This document shows positions 25,720 to 36,850 of a DNA stretch of 64,000 nt, one piece after another. The stretch is from Theristus sp. LFF4_11 (Eukaryota; Nematoda; Chromadorea; Monhysterida; Xyalidae): NCBI GenBank assembly GCA_030248135.1, contig JASANC010003128.1, forward strand, positions 1-64,000, read 5' to 3'. The position numbers and the translations under genes were made by a program. Below the pieces are notes generated by a model. The model saw only the letters and a program-made list of their open reading frames with translations. It had not been told where the DNA came from and did not search any database. Numbering within the stretch: the first letter of the stretch is position 1; each line of letters begins with the position of its first letter.

Positions 25720-26818
25720 AGTGCAACATCGGTTTCTTTGATTTCGTGTGAATTTCAAGCTTATTTCAACAAATCACGCTGTTTTTGGTGGTTTTGTTGT
25801 TGTCGTTGCTTTTAATCGACATTTTTTGTTGAATTTTGCGTCCAGTCGAGAAACGAGTGCAAATTTGGTGATTGTTCGTTTTTTGGTATTTGTCGGAGGC
25901 TTTTTTGTCGCTTTGTGTGATTTGTGTCTCATTTTTTCATGTGTTGTCGCTCAGTTCTGGATTGTTGATTGATTTTCATGGTATTTTTTAAGCGAACCCG
26001 CGCCTCGCCCTCCAGTGACTTCAGTGACTCAAGAACATGACCACATTTTCTTTTTCTCAACTTGTTAGCCGTTTTTTTCTTTTTGGCAGTCGTTTGTTTG
26101 GCATTTCAGAGCTGTGTCTTTTGGGTGACAAGATCGTGTTTTTACGCAAAAGAATTTGTTTTGGTTTAAAATCGGTTTGATCGACCTGAATTCTTTGTTT
26201 TTGTTTTTGTTTTTTTGCGACGCTAGTTGCCTGGTATTTCGAGTTTTGCATTTTTGTGGTGTTGTAGACCCGAACTTTTTTCGTCGTTGATCGATTATAT
26301 GTATCATTTCGAAAGAAAACACTGTTTTTTTACTACATTTCCCAATGTTCTTTTTTACCGATAGTGCTTTCGCGCGGGTTTGCCCATTGTTTCTTTGTTG
26401 TCGCTGTTGTTGGTTTCAGTTGGTTTTCCTCAAATTTGTCTTTGTTAGGCGACAAATCACGCAGAGTTGATTGTTTTTTTTTTCATTGTTGTTGCGATTT
26501 TGTGCGCGTGTGTGCGTTTTGTCTTTGTGGTGAGTTGCTTACAAACTGTGTACTAAAGATTTTCCTGCCTCCGAAAGATTTGGGATTGCTTGTTACAAAA
26601 CAATGGGTTGTTGTAGGAGGAAAACGTCATAATTGCGAGTATTTAATTTTCACGAGCAAAAACCTCCGGTGTAGTTCGTTTTTGCGGTTGTTGCTGTTGT
26701 TGACAAGTTGGCAATTTTTCTGAAAAATTGTTGTTGTTGTTGTTGTTGTTTTTGATCAAGACCGCTTTGTTATTCTCATCTCATCTCACGTCTGTTTACT
26801 GTGGTATGGTTGAATAAA
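25720..26818 (+). other. Probable importin-5 3' UTR
   Basis: The T/G-rich sequence has no conserved ORF and includes a TTG microsatellite near 26728-26750. An AATAAA lies at 26813-26818. If that signal is used, the 3' UTR is about 1.1 kb; nearer cryptic signals cannot be excluded. Confidence 0.55.
26813..26818 (+). promoter_or_regulatory. Polyadenylation signal AATAAA
   Basis: This canonical hexamer is followed by a T/G-rich downstream element. It is the first clear signal after the importin-5 stop. Confidence 0.55.
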
Positions 26819-27030
26819 AAAATGATTTGTTGCACTGTTGTGGTGTTTTTTGTTGGATGAAAAAAAACGCGGTTTACTAAAACCAGTGTTGCAACAACAG
26901 CGCTACATCACTTGAAAATAATCGGAAACAACCAAAAAGTTAATGCAACGAGCTTAGTGCCTCTAGACTATTTGTGAATGTAGTCGATCGAACGAGCAAC
27001 ACTATGCAATCTGAGACTCGAATCTGGCAT

Positions 27031-27222
27031 GCTAATTGGCTGCGTCGAGCCTGATTCGATTAATCAGTGAGCCGAATTCGAAATCAGGCCAATCAGTAAG
27101 TTGCTCGAAATTTTCTGTTAACTGATTCGGCCAGTCAGTGAGCCGCATTCGAAATCAGGCAAATCAGTGAGCTCAAGCTGCACAATTTTGTTGATTCTGT
27201 GGACGCAGCCAATCAACGTGCC
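27031..27222. repeat. Cluster of CCAATCAG-type palindromic repeats
   Basis: GCTAATTGGCTGC, AGGCCAATCAGTAAG, CGGCCAGTCAGTGAGCC and GCAGCCAATCAACG alternate here, with GAATTCGAAATCAGGC repeated twice. This is an expanded form of the dispersed short palindrome listed elsewhere. Confidence 0.6.
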
Positions 27223-27376
27223 AGGTTTGAGAGTTCAGAAATTGCTGAATTGTTGGCCGACTGCAACAATTGAAGATTTCGCAATTCCAATTTTCAATGG
27301 AGAAGACAATCACACCACGATTCATTCACTCCGTTTAGTCGGGCCACATGAGAAATTGTATTGAAATACCCTTTTC

Positions 27377-27378
27377 AG
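27377..27378 (+). promoter_or_regulatory. Candidate trans-splice acceptor of TAF6-like gene
   Basis: CCCTTTTCAG ends 9 nt before the ATG at 27388. A leader that short, with no visible upstream exon, fits spliced-leader addition. Confidence 0.4.
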
Positions 27379-27387
27379 TTTCATCGA

Positions 27388-30300
27388 ATGCTGCCAAAAT
27401 CAATGACATCAACTGACAGCAGCACGTCCGAAAAGTTCACCGTGGAAGCGGTGCAGTTGCTTGCATCCACGGTCGGCATCGAGACCCGGTCGTTGACTTC
27501 GGAGGCGTGGAAAGCGTTGCGGTCAGTTCGTTTTTTTTGTTTTGGGTCAATTTTTCGGTTCGGCTATTTTTCAAGGATGAAAGCCATCTTGAGAGATTGG
27601 CATCTCAGAGCACTGGTGGTGGTGCCCCGCTCCAAAAAGAGAGCATGGAGAGGGGGTGTAAGCGAACACCTGATGCAGGCGAGTATTGATATGTGCCTCC
27701 GTCGGAAACTGAGCTCCTTGGTATCCCGGCACTGGGTTAGCCCTGGCTGAAAACATCACCGAAATTACTGTTAAACACTATTCGTTGAAAAAATTCACAA
27801 CGGCTGTTTAATATTTCTCCATCAATTTGCAGTTATTGAACAACTTCTGCTGTTCATTTGTTCGTCCCAGCAGGAAGCAGGCCACAAAGCTGCTCTGGAT
27901 TATTTTGTAATTGTTGGTTTTTTGTTTCAGAGAATTTGTGGATACACGCGTCAGTGAAGTGGTGCGTATTGCGGCGCGATTGGCAACGTTGCACCGACAC
28001 CACACCGTAAACACGGATGACGTCAATCTGGCACTCAGGCGTGTCGGTATGCCGGTGAGCAATGCTGGCATTTTTCATTTTGATTGGTTTTATTTAGCTT
28101 TCAAAAGCGATTCGGCATTAACAACAGCTCGGCTTTTATAGTTTTTATTGGAAACCAACAAAAAAGGATGCATCGCCTTGCTTCGTTCATTTAGTCAGTC
28201 TCGCTTTTGCACTTTTGTTAACATTGTGCACAATCACAAGCAAACACACAGGCTCACGTGTGCGATGTTTCGCTGCGCGCATGCGTGTCTGATTGGTATT
28301 TTTGTTTGTGACTGCCGCCAACCTAGGGGTGGTAAAAAACGGTTTTTTTCAAATCCATGTATATAAAACGGTTTTTTATACCGCGTCCGGTTCTTTTTTA
28401 CCCGGTTTTTTTACCGACCCAGTATCTGAAGAATCCTGTGATTGCGGCAATTTCTGGTACTCTGATTTTACGCAAACCGCTGAATAATGAGTAAAAGACC
28501 ACAATTCTAGCCAGAAACTGTATGTGTTTCAATGGAAACGTATTCCAATCTTGATTTTATTTGAATCGGTGGCGCTTAGAGAGAATGCAGCATCAGAAAA
28601 ATTATCAGATGCGAGTTTAAAACAAAAAAAGCTAACGCAAAACAGATTGACATGTGCATCAGCAAGGAATGTGATACATGCAAATCAACTGAACTGACAT
28701 GATCGAGAGATATGTAACTGCACAACAATTTTACCGCATTTCTAAACAGAAAAGATCACCGAAATCACTAACCCGCACAGACGAAAGAAGTGAACCAAGA
28801 ACAAAATTGAAAGAGCAAAAAAATCAGATGGAGATTCGGGTCACTATCACCAGTACAACAGCAGGAAGACATCACCAACAAAACTTTGAGCACCTTTCGA
28901 GTTCAAAGACACAAAATTTCAAGAAATTTGACTGAATAATAAATATCGCGGCGTTTCTCGTTTATTGTTGAAAATTTAACCGAATTCTGAAAAATAACCA
29001 AATCTTTGCTGTATTAGTTTCTTCACTTTGTCAACAAAAGAACTAGCATAAAAAGCGCAAGCGGCAGATTTAAAGCGGAAAAGCGTGAAGCTGTTAAACT
29101 ACGAAACACAACATTGCCATGTAGACCAAACTTGAACAGATAAACAAAGAACAAAGCTGGAAAATAAAGCGAACGCCGACCAGAGCCAGCCCATTGGCGG
29201 TCGACCGAGATGGGACATGGAAGGAGAGGCACGGGTCTCAGGGTGCTTTATTTATACCAAGAGCGTGAATTGTGTTCTCCAGAACATCAAGTTATGAAGT
29301 GGCGAAAATGAAAATTGAAATGGATATGCGGAATACAGTGCATTTTGAGTGATTTCAAAAATTGAAATTTGGGTCCTTCGGCGGTATAAAAAACCGGAAA
29401 AAAACCAAAATTTACGCGGTAAAATATCGGTAATTTATTTTGGCCATTTTTTGGCGCTGGTATAAAAACCGTTTTTATACCGTTTTTTATACCGACCCAC
29501 CCCTACGCCAACCACAACCGAAAGTCAGTTTTGCCAGACATTTGGCGACCTTGTCAAAACCGTGTCCTTTTCTAAAGGACAACCTCTCGTTTACTGAACT
29601 AAAGTTCACTGATTGGTTGCCCTCACACGTTTCGAGCCAGTCACCGTATCCACATTTCAAATATAAACAATCAATTTCATGTCACGGCCTCCGCAGTGTC
29701 GTCGACCTGCCGACTTTCTGAAAGAGCACCACATTCCATTCGTGTCCAAAAGTCTGGCTCACTGATTACCAACCTTTCCACATTGTCGCCCAATCACCGT
29801 GCCGCATGATTCAACCACAGCCAATCAGCGTCATTCAGGTGATTTACGGCCACCGTAGTGTCGACCTGCCGAAGTTGCACTTTCTGAAAGAGCACCGCAT
29901 TTACGCGCGAAACGACGGCATCGTGGACGTGGTCGCGTTGGCGACGTCGCAGTTTCACGGCACCGAATCGGCTTCGTCCAGCGATCGACCGACAATGAAA
30001 CGACTTTGCAGACAAGGTCAGCTGTTTTGTGGAAGACGAAATCGACAGATAGGGAGGGTAATTCGTTGACTGGTTGACTTTGGCTTTTTTGGTTGTCAAA
30101 GTGTGTGCCAAAAGGCGAGTTGCAAAGCAAAGAAAAGTAGCAGTTTTTGTTCTGTTCGGAATCTGAATGTTTCATGCGGTGTCATCAATGCAACGAGACG
30201 AAAATGCAATCAACGCAAGACGTTCACGCAAGTTCTGCATATTTCGTAGTCAGCTGGTTAATTGGCTGAAAAGTAGCGGAACCCACCTTTGCCAACCTTA

Positions 30301-33300
30301 TTAACTTTTCACATGTTTTTCTTTCAGTCGTCCACCAGTTTCGCTGCAAAGACGAGTCAGGACCGTCAACTGGGGCCAAAACCGTTGATGCTAATAATGA
30401 TTCGGCTGCACAAAAGTCGCCTTCGGAAATCATCGCCATTTTCAGTCGACTTTTTCGAGAACGTCATTTGCCGTCTGTTGACAAGGTTTGTTAGTTTTCT
30501 CAAAAAAGTTTCTGACTTTCTGCTCTGTTCAATAACTGTGTCTCAGTCACATAAGAACCCGCTCACATTTGTCTTCAACTCGTTGATTGGCTGCATTCGA
30601 AGTTGCGGCCAATCAGCGGGTTGAATTTTGAATTAGATTAAACGGGGAGCAATTTCGTGTACAAAAACTCGGTCGTTTCCGTGCCCGTTCAATCTTAGGT
30701 TTCATTTGTTACCAGCAGAAAGGCTTTGTTAAAGTTGACTAGAATAACGCCAAAGACTTCCGCGATTTATTCACATAAATAAATCAGCTGTTTTTTCACT
30801 AAGTACTTTTTGAGTATTGAAGAATCAAAATTTAGTTTTTTTGGGTGTTTAGGCCATCGAAACGTTTGCTCCACAATTTCTGACTGACCCTGCAAAAGCA
30901 AATGCCGTGTTCGGTTGGATTTTGGAAAAGGTGGGTGGGAATAAAGCAATTATGAACATCGCTTTTCTCGGAACGAGTTGGTTGATTGGCTGTATTCAAG
31001 TCGGAGTCGGAGTGCGCTGATTGGTCCAAAAGTCTGGCGTAGCTGAAGAGGCTGAAGCCGACAATGCTTCATAGTCTCAGAAAGCATGCATGCTCGTGAT
31101 CACCAACCAATCAGCTGATTCCCTATAATTTAGAGTTCGACTGTACTTAAACCGCACTTCTGACGTTTCAAATCGTGATCACCCTTTTCACAGCTGCGCG
31201 CACGCTCCACTCTACTGGCAGCCCTCTGTAGCATCCGACGTTTGTGCTACGATTCAGCGTTTGAACGCTACAGCCAATCAGCGTACAGCACGTGTGTCGA
31301 GCTGATGTGCTCGGTTGACGATGATGATTGGTTGGCTGACGTGCCGCTCAGTTTGGCTGCTACGATACGAGTTTTAGTTCAGAGGTTTCAATGTGAAGTT
31401 GTTTATCAATCCTGAATTTCTCTGCTTGTTTGTGGCTCGAAGTGCATATTTTAAAATTTAAAATCGTGGTTTCCCTGTGTCTGTAGTTTTAGAAAAAAGT
31501 TTGCTTTTCAGATTTCCGAGCTGTTCACAAGAACTGGTGCTGGATTGCATAGTAAAGCAACTCCGCAACCGCCGACAAGACCCGCTGATTCAGGCTGCGT
31601 GCTTATTGGTCGCGCAATGGCTGCAATGGCCGGTAAGAAACTGGAGTTTTTTTGTTGCAAGTTTTGAAAACAGTCAAAAGTGTGAAACATGGACAATCAA
31701 CGGATTGGCTGCTTTTTGAATTGCACTCACTGATTAATCCAGCCAGCTCGATGCAGCCAATCAGCAGGCCAGAATGTACATTGGTTCCAGATGTTTGAGT
31801 GCAAAAGTTCAATGCATCGTGTGACATGCAACAGCAACGCCGGGCCGGGCTCATGCAGTGTGAAATAGTTTTCGGTGTTTTCATTCACCTTTTTGCTCGA
31901 AAACACTGCAGGCGATCAGCGAGCTGGCGTGGTACGACATTTTAACGGAGCACCTCGAGTGGAACAGGTGCGTCTTCGAAACCTCGGAGCTTCTGCAGCG
32001 AAAGCGACCGTCCGACTCGATCGCTGGCGCGCTCTACGTCGGCACTTGGGCGGTCGGTGGACTTTGTGTTGACTCGGTTCCGTGGTTTGTTTGATATTGT
32101 GTTTTGTTCGAACCATAATGTCCGTGCATTTTGTTGTTGTCGTTCTATTGCGGCCAGCGCGGAAATGTGTCGCACGAAATTTTAAGTCAGACAAGCGGCA
32201 AGTTTTTCGGCCACCTCCAGAACGTGCAGTCTTACTCTCGGACACTGCGACTGCAAATGCTTCCTCCCCAAAACGATGATTTTTTCAGAGTTTCATCCAC
32301 CACCTGTGGTCTCGAATGATACTGTGGCGTCCGTTGTCAGAGGATTCGGATTCACCAAACAAGCCAACACTCACAACGTTCCACAAATATCCGTTCAAGA
32401 TCGACATTCAGCAGTTGGCAGCATTCTACTCGTTATGCGACTCGCTTTACGGCCCGCTACCAATTGCGTTGGTTGGTTGGTTTAAAAAGTGCAATTCGGT
32501 GTGATTTTATGACTGCAGTTTGAGTTTAGAATGTGATAATGATTGGTTGGATTTGTGTTTTTGATGTTGTTGTTGTTCTTTGCTGCCGCACTGCAGATCT
32601 ATATGGCGGCAGCTAGGCGTGGGCGACATAATTTCGATCACTTCAAGAGGCGATGGCTTGCTCAAACCCTCGTGGTTCGAAATCAAAACTAAAACCTATT
32701 TTTTTCAGGCCAACATCAGTGCGCTCAATACGACGTCTGAAACGTCGGCAGTATTACAATCTCTGGATCCGATGGCCAACCGACCACGCTTGAGGCCGAG
32801 AAAAAACGCACAGCGAAAGTCGTCCAACGAAGATAGTGGAGGTTGGTTATTGAAAAAGTCGTTCTGTTTAGGTTTTTGACGGGTGTCAAAATCAGACTCC
32901 TCCTCACCAAGCTCATTTCAAGTTTCTCATTTCGAATTTTTCGACGCCATTTAGGTGATCGGTTAAACCAGACAAAATAAAAATAAAACACAAAAATAAA
33001 ACTAACATGAAAATATAACATGAAAGAAACACAAAACATTAAAGAAAAAGGTATGTTTTTCTTGTTCAGTGACGGCGGGCGCCGAACATTACGCACAGAT
33101 CGTGCGACGGTCACTACGTAGCAACACTCAAACAACAACACCGGCTGAACCAATGACTACGGTAAGACTACAGTATCACTAAGAAACCACTGATTGATTA
33201 CGCGTTCCGTGCTATTTCCCTGCAACTCTGTGGTAAACATTGGTGGTGGAGTGGTAAAAACACAAGGCATGCCCACCGCATGTTGACGAGTTCACCACTT

Positions 33301-34307
33301 TTCACCGTACCGCTATGGTTCCACGTGACAAGTCAACAACCACAAACGCATTATCATTGGGTCCTATCCCCACGTAATACACGTGCGCGTCTATTCTGTC
33401 TAATCCACAGACTATTGATGTTCGAATCTGGCACGCTGATTGGCTGCATTGAGCTGTGTGAACCAATCAGTGAACCGAATTCAAAGGCAGCCAATCTGCA
33501 CACAGCTTCGTTCCTCGTATTCAGACGACACCGCCAACACCAACCACGACAGCAACAAGCAAACGACCCGGCTCCTCCGGCGGCAAGCGTGGCGCAGTCG
33601 GCAGCGCGGTCGGCACGCACGCCGCCGGCTCCGGTTCGAGTCCCGTCAAGAAGCGACGCCTGAAAAAGTCGGTCGACTGGTTCGAGGTGCCGAAACCGTT
33701 TCGCAATCGAGTGCTGGAGTGTGAACAGTTCATTTTCGTGTTCCACGCGACCAATGCGACCGTGTTGAGGCATCAGGTTCGCGGTTGTTTTTCTGGAATG
33801 AGTTTTTGCAGTTTTATGACTAGCCATTGCATAGATTGTATACAGTTGGTGGCATTCGAATCGCCTGAAGTCGTTCCAGGTTGAGGTTTTGAAATGCACA
33901 AACTGCCCCCCCCCGTTGTTGCACACTATCCGAAGTTAGGGGTCTTGTGCGAAAATTTTCTCCCGGTTCGGTCGATTCATTAGTGTGCAACCATTACATT
34001 ACGTTGTTGGGAGTAAAAATTCTGATCGTTCTATGAACCTTTTTCGAATTCGTGTTTCGGTTGCATTTTTTTATTATCGTGCCAGTTTCCATCTCAAAAA
34101 AACAGTTCAATTTCATGCAGCCAGCTCCCATTGCAGGCGAACGCACAGCCACTGTCGCTGCAGCCTCCGATCGTGAAACAGAGTGCGTGGATGAATTTCG
34201 CTCGTACGCGACGAGCAACGGTGCCAATGGGCGGACGACCTCGGAAAGTGGACGCAAATCGGTGGCATCGTGGACTGTGCCTGGATGTCGCCAGTGTGAT
34301 GTTGTGA
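27388..34307 (+). CDS. TAF6: TAF6/TAF6L-like histone-fold transcription factor subunit
   Basis: Fifteen exons give about 698 residues: 27388-27521, 27931-28054, 29839-30016, 30328-30485, 30853-30930, 31194-31384, 31512-31632, 31912-32052, 32158-32223, 32289-32471, 32597-32671, 32709-32841, 33070-33161, 33525-33776 and 34137-34307. Residues 15-85 form a histone fold of TAF6 type: EAVQLLASTVGI, then a long helix with VVRIAARLATLHRHHTVNTDDVNLALRRVG. It runs straight into VIYGH, the counterpart of the family's PLYGF/VCGYG. The middle is helical, as expected for the TAF6 HEAT region, but diverged. The C-terminal part is Thr/Ser/Gly-rich with the basic patch KKRRLKK. TAF6 pairs with TAF9 in TFIID; TAF6L does so in SAGA. 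The 66-nt intron at 32224-32288 and exon 32597-32671 are the least certain joins. Intron 2 carries a hAT-like element. Confidence 0.72.
28324..29505. mobile_element. hAT-like non-autonomous element D
   Basis: Termini TAGGGGTGG and CCACCCCTA are flanked by the exact 8-bp duplication CGCCAACC (28316-28323 and 29506-29513). Subterminal arms contain ACGGTTTTTTATACCG-type palindromes at both ends. The 1182-bp interior has short ORFs only and no recognisable transposase. It lies in intron 2 of the TAF6-like gene. Confidence 0.88.
29690..29755 (+). pseudogene. Decayed partial duplicate of a TAF6-like exon
   Basis: ACGGCCTCCGCAGTGTCG and CTTTCTGAAAGAGCACC match the start of the true exon at 29839-29905 (ACGGCCACCGTAGTGTCG, CTTTCTGAAAGAGCACC), with an inserted triplet and a missing 7-mer. 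It lacks the splice acceptor of the real exon and is out of frame. Confidence 0.7.
30582..30618. repeat. Short CCAAT palindrome (TAF6-like intron)
   Basis: TTGATTGGCTGCATTCG is followed at once by TGCGGCCAATCAGCG, forming a compact hairpin. This is one member of the dispersed family. Confidence 0.7.
33434..33500. repeat. Short CCAAT palindromes (TAF6-like intron)
   Basis: GCTGATTGGCTGCATTGAG, ACCAATCAGTGAACC and GGCAGCCAATCTGC follow one another just upstream of the exon at 33525. Confidence 0.7.
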
Positions 34308-34531
34308 TTTCAAGTGATTGATTGTTGTCGCGGTGATAACACTGTCAGAGACGGCTAGCTGGTTGGATGCATATGAGTTGGTCGCGCGCTGATTGGTTGC
34401 ACAGATAAGCTGATAAAAAAACATTTTCATGTATTTGGCGCAAGACTTTTTAACGCTAATTGTTTGAATCTAATTTAAACCACGGGTATTGTTGTTGTTT
34501 GTTGATTCTGCGTGAGTGAAATGTGTTTGCG

Positions 34532-34537
34532 AATAAA
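34532..34537 (+). promoter_or_regulatory. Polyadenylation signal AATAAA
   Basis: It lies 225 nt after the TAF6-like stop and before the STEEP1 start, in the spacer between the two genes. Confidence 0.6.
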
Positions 34538-34744
34538 CAAGCGATGCAATTAGTGCGTTGAGATGGGAGTTTCTGATTTTCTATTGCGTTTAAAATAACG
34601 CTTCCAACAATGTTATTGCTTGGACTCTTTTAGTTGGATTTCATTTTTTAAACCGTTTTATTTTGATATCATGGTAAAATCTACGTTTTGCAGCTTTTAA
34701 GCAGTTTATCTAGATAGTTTCAGAAGCAGTCGCTCACACATTTC

Positions 34745-34746
34745 AG
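34745..34746 (+). promoter_or_regulatory. Candidate trans-splice acceptor of STEEP1
   Basis: CACACATTTCAG ends 38 nt before the ATG at 34785, and only about 210 nt after the TAF6-like polyadenylation signal. This spacing is also compatible with the two genes sharing a polycistronic precursor. Confidence 0.4.
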
Positions 34747-34784
34747 TTTCTCGTACAGACGGAGCAAAATAAAACTGCTCCAGC

Positions 34785-36324
34785 ATGGCCTCCGAACAAC
34801 TGGACACGCAAGACCAAGAAGAATACAGGGATAAGCCGTTGCACACGTATTACTGCCTTTGCGGTCAAATGACACTGATCATTGATCAGCCGATTGATAG
34901 GTGAGCAAATGGATGTGATGATTTGCTTTTTTTAAATCACGGTTCTGAACGTCCAATTTAATGCCACTAACGATTTGGTTCTGTTGATTAGGTCTGATCA
35001 GTGCGACGGATGTGGGGCCCCAAAAGCCCATAATTCATTCAGCCACGATACCGCGCACAGTCGCACGAGTCTGTCTGATGCAACGCGCTGATTGGCCACC
35101 ATGGCATCGAGAGGACCAATCAGCGTTCCAAGTGTTTGAAAGCTGTTTATCGACGACAATGTCTTTTTCCAAATTTATGATTTGTCCCAGATTGCCGCTC
35201 CGACGGCGCGATCGTGCGCGTGTGATCGACAACGAGCGAAATGTCGCGAAAATCACGTGCGAAACCGATGAGACGGTCTATATTCGGAGGTGGGCGAGAT
35301 AATTTTGTTTTTTTTTGCTGTTCAGTTTTTGAGTTTTCGGTCTTTTGTTGAGACTGTTTGCTTCGCTTCGTTCGTCCCGTTTATTCAACTAACCACTTCA
35401 ACTAAAAATTTTATTCAACTAAAAAAATTCAACTAACCAATTCAGCGCCACAATTATATCCCCAAACCAACGTTTTTTCATAACATTTTTCCTCCAGACC
35501 AGAAGGCATCGAGCAGCAGTATCGTAAGAAGTGCAAAAAGTGCGGCCTCAAACTCTACTACCAGCATTCCGGCAACATGAACGTGACGTTTCTGATGGAT
35601 GGAGCTGTGGTGACCGCGAAACAATTGGGCGGCATTAATTTCGGACAGAAGGACAACGCGCTGGAGGAGGCGCCGAAGAAGGTGGAGGAGTGGTTTGTTT
35701 ACATATTGTCAATGTCAGCTTAAAAAATACTCACCAATTTCTGCAGGTCATGGTAACAAAACACGTGAAGAATCAGGGCAAGGTCGGCTCGGTCACCGTG
35801 TCAACGATTGACGAGGAAGAAGATGAAGTTGAAGCGGTAAGCTCAAAAGTGCTTAGTTGTCCCTTTTTTCGGACGTGCGTGCCGTCCTAACCAATCAGAG
35901 AGTCGCATTCAAATGCAATCCAGCCAGTCCAGCACAGACTGTCTGTCAGTCACTAGTCAGTCAGCCTGTGTGATTGTGGTTTTGTGTGGTTGCTTTTACA
36001 TATGTGGTTGTGCTCTGGTCGGTAACTTTGCAAAGTGAATGGAGTGTTGCGTGCATTGCCGTTTTTTAAACCGTCAAAATAGAGAAAGTGCATTGCTAAA
36101 AAAGTTCCCAACAAAATCTCGAAATTAAAAACAAACGCTCAAAAAAATTCAAAATTTCCAAAACAATTCAGCGCGAGATCGCCGAGTCCTACACGAACAA
36201 CGCGCTGATCGTCGAGAAGCAGATGTCTCGCAAAGGGATGCTGAAGCGACGCTACCAAGAGGAGCTGGCTGAAGCGGAGAAACGAAGAAAAGAACAGATG
36301 CGGGGCACGTTGATATTGGAGTGA
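34785..36324 (+). CDS. STEEP1: STEEP1 (CXorf56/UPF0428 family)
   Basis: Five exons (34785-34900, 35191-35289, 35498-35681, 35747-35836, 36172-36324) give 213 residues, close to the human 222. Conserved blocks in order are [82 protein letters not shown] and a C-terminal helix [26 protein letters not shown]. The CxC and CxxC pairs suggest metal binding, which is an inference. In vertebrates the protein promotes exit of STING from the ER by acting on phosphatidylinositol-3-phosphate and membrane curvature. It is the + strand partner of a convergent pair; the neighbour on the other strand stops at 36851. Intron 1 carries a short CCAAT palindrome (35086-35124). Confidence 0.96.
35086..35124. repeat. 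Short CCAAT palindrome (STEEP1 intron 1)
   Basis: GCGCTGATTGGCCACCATGG and GAGAGGACCAATCAGCG form the inverted pair. Confidence 0.7.
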
Positions 36325-36393
36325 TTGCTTTGTGTTTTGTGTGATTGTTGTGAAGTTGTTCTTTCTATCGTGACCCATGAGTTCATTGGGTCG

Positions 36394-36655
36394 TATATTA
36401 AGTCTTGCATATAAGGTTCCTCCCACTTATAAGACCCCCACCCAAAAGTGGGCGGAGTGTCACACGGCGGGAAGACAAAAAAATCAAATTTTTGACTTGG
36501 TCAAAATTTTACCCCGTTTATAAAGCCCGTAATTCCTAATGTTGGCTTTATAAGACCTCCTCCCACTTATAAGGCTGTCACACGAAATTCCACTTTTTTC
36601 AGAAATTTTTGATTTTCAAATTTATATAAGGAGACTTATATGCAAGACTTTACGG
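36394..36655. mobile_element. TA-target MITE (CCGTAAAGTCTTGC family), copy 1
   Basis: Right terminus GCAAGACTTTACGG is followed by TA. The left end is slightly decayed (AAGTCTTGCATATAAGG). The interior repeats CTTATAAGACC words in both orientations. The 262-bp length equals that of the second copy at 41709-42442 once its nested insert is removed. It sits between the convergent STEEP1 and astacin-kelch genes and keeps the uninterrupted version of the nested insertion site. Confidence 0.85.
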
Positions 36656-36698
36656 TATGTGGTTGCAAGGATAGTCGTCACAATCAAATTTTATCCGA

Positions 36699-36704
36699 TT
36701 TATT
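36699..36704 (-). promoter_or_regulatory. Polyadenylation signal for astacin-kelch gene
   Basis: TTTATT on the + strand reads AATAAA on the - strand, about 147 nt past the stop codon at 36851-36853. Confidence 0.5.
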
Positions 36705-36850
36705 ATGCTGAATTCGCGTATTATTCATTCGAATCATGGTCTCTTCTCTGCTGTACATTACTTTTTTCATGATTTTTTTTAAAATAATGTGGCAAACAAT
36801 AATAAGTTATGTGGTCAATTTTGACAACAAATCGAAACTCAACGCAACTG

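Noticed and set aside
28699..28935. Possible transposase fragment inside hAT-like element D
   Set aside because: The Lys/Ser/Thr-rich frame shows no hAT catalytic or dimerisation motif and is too short.
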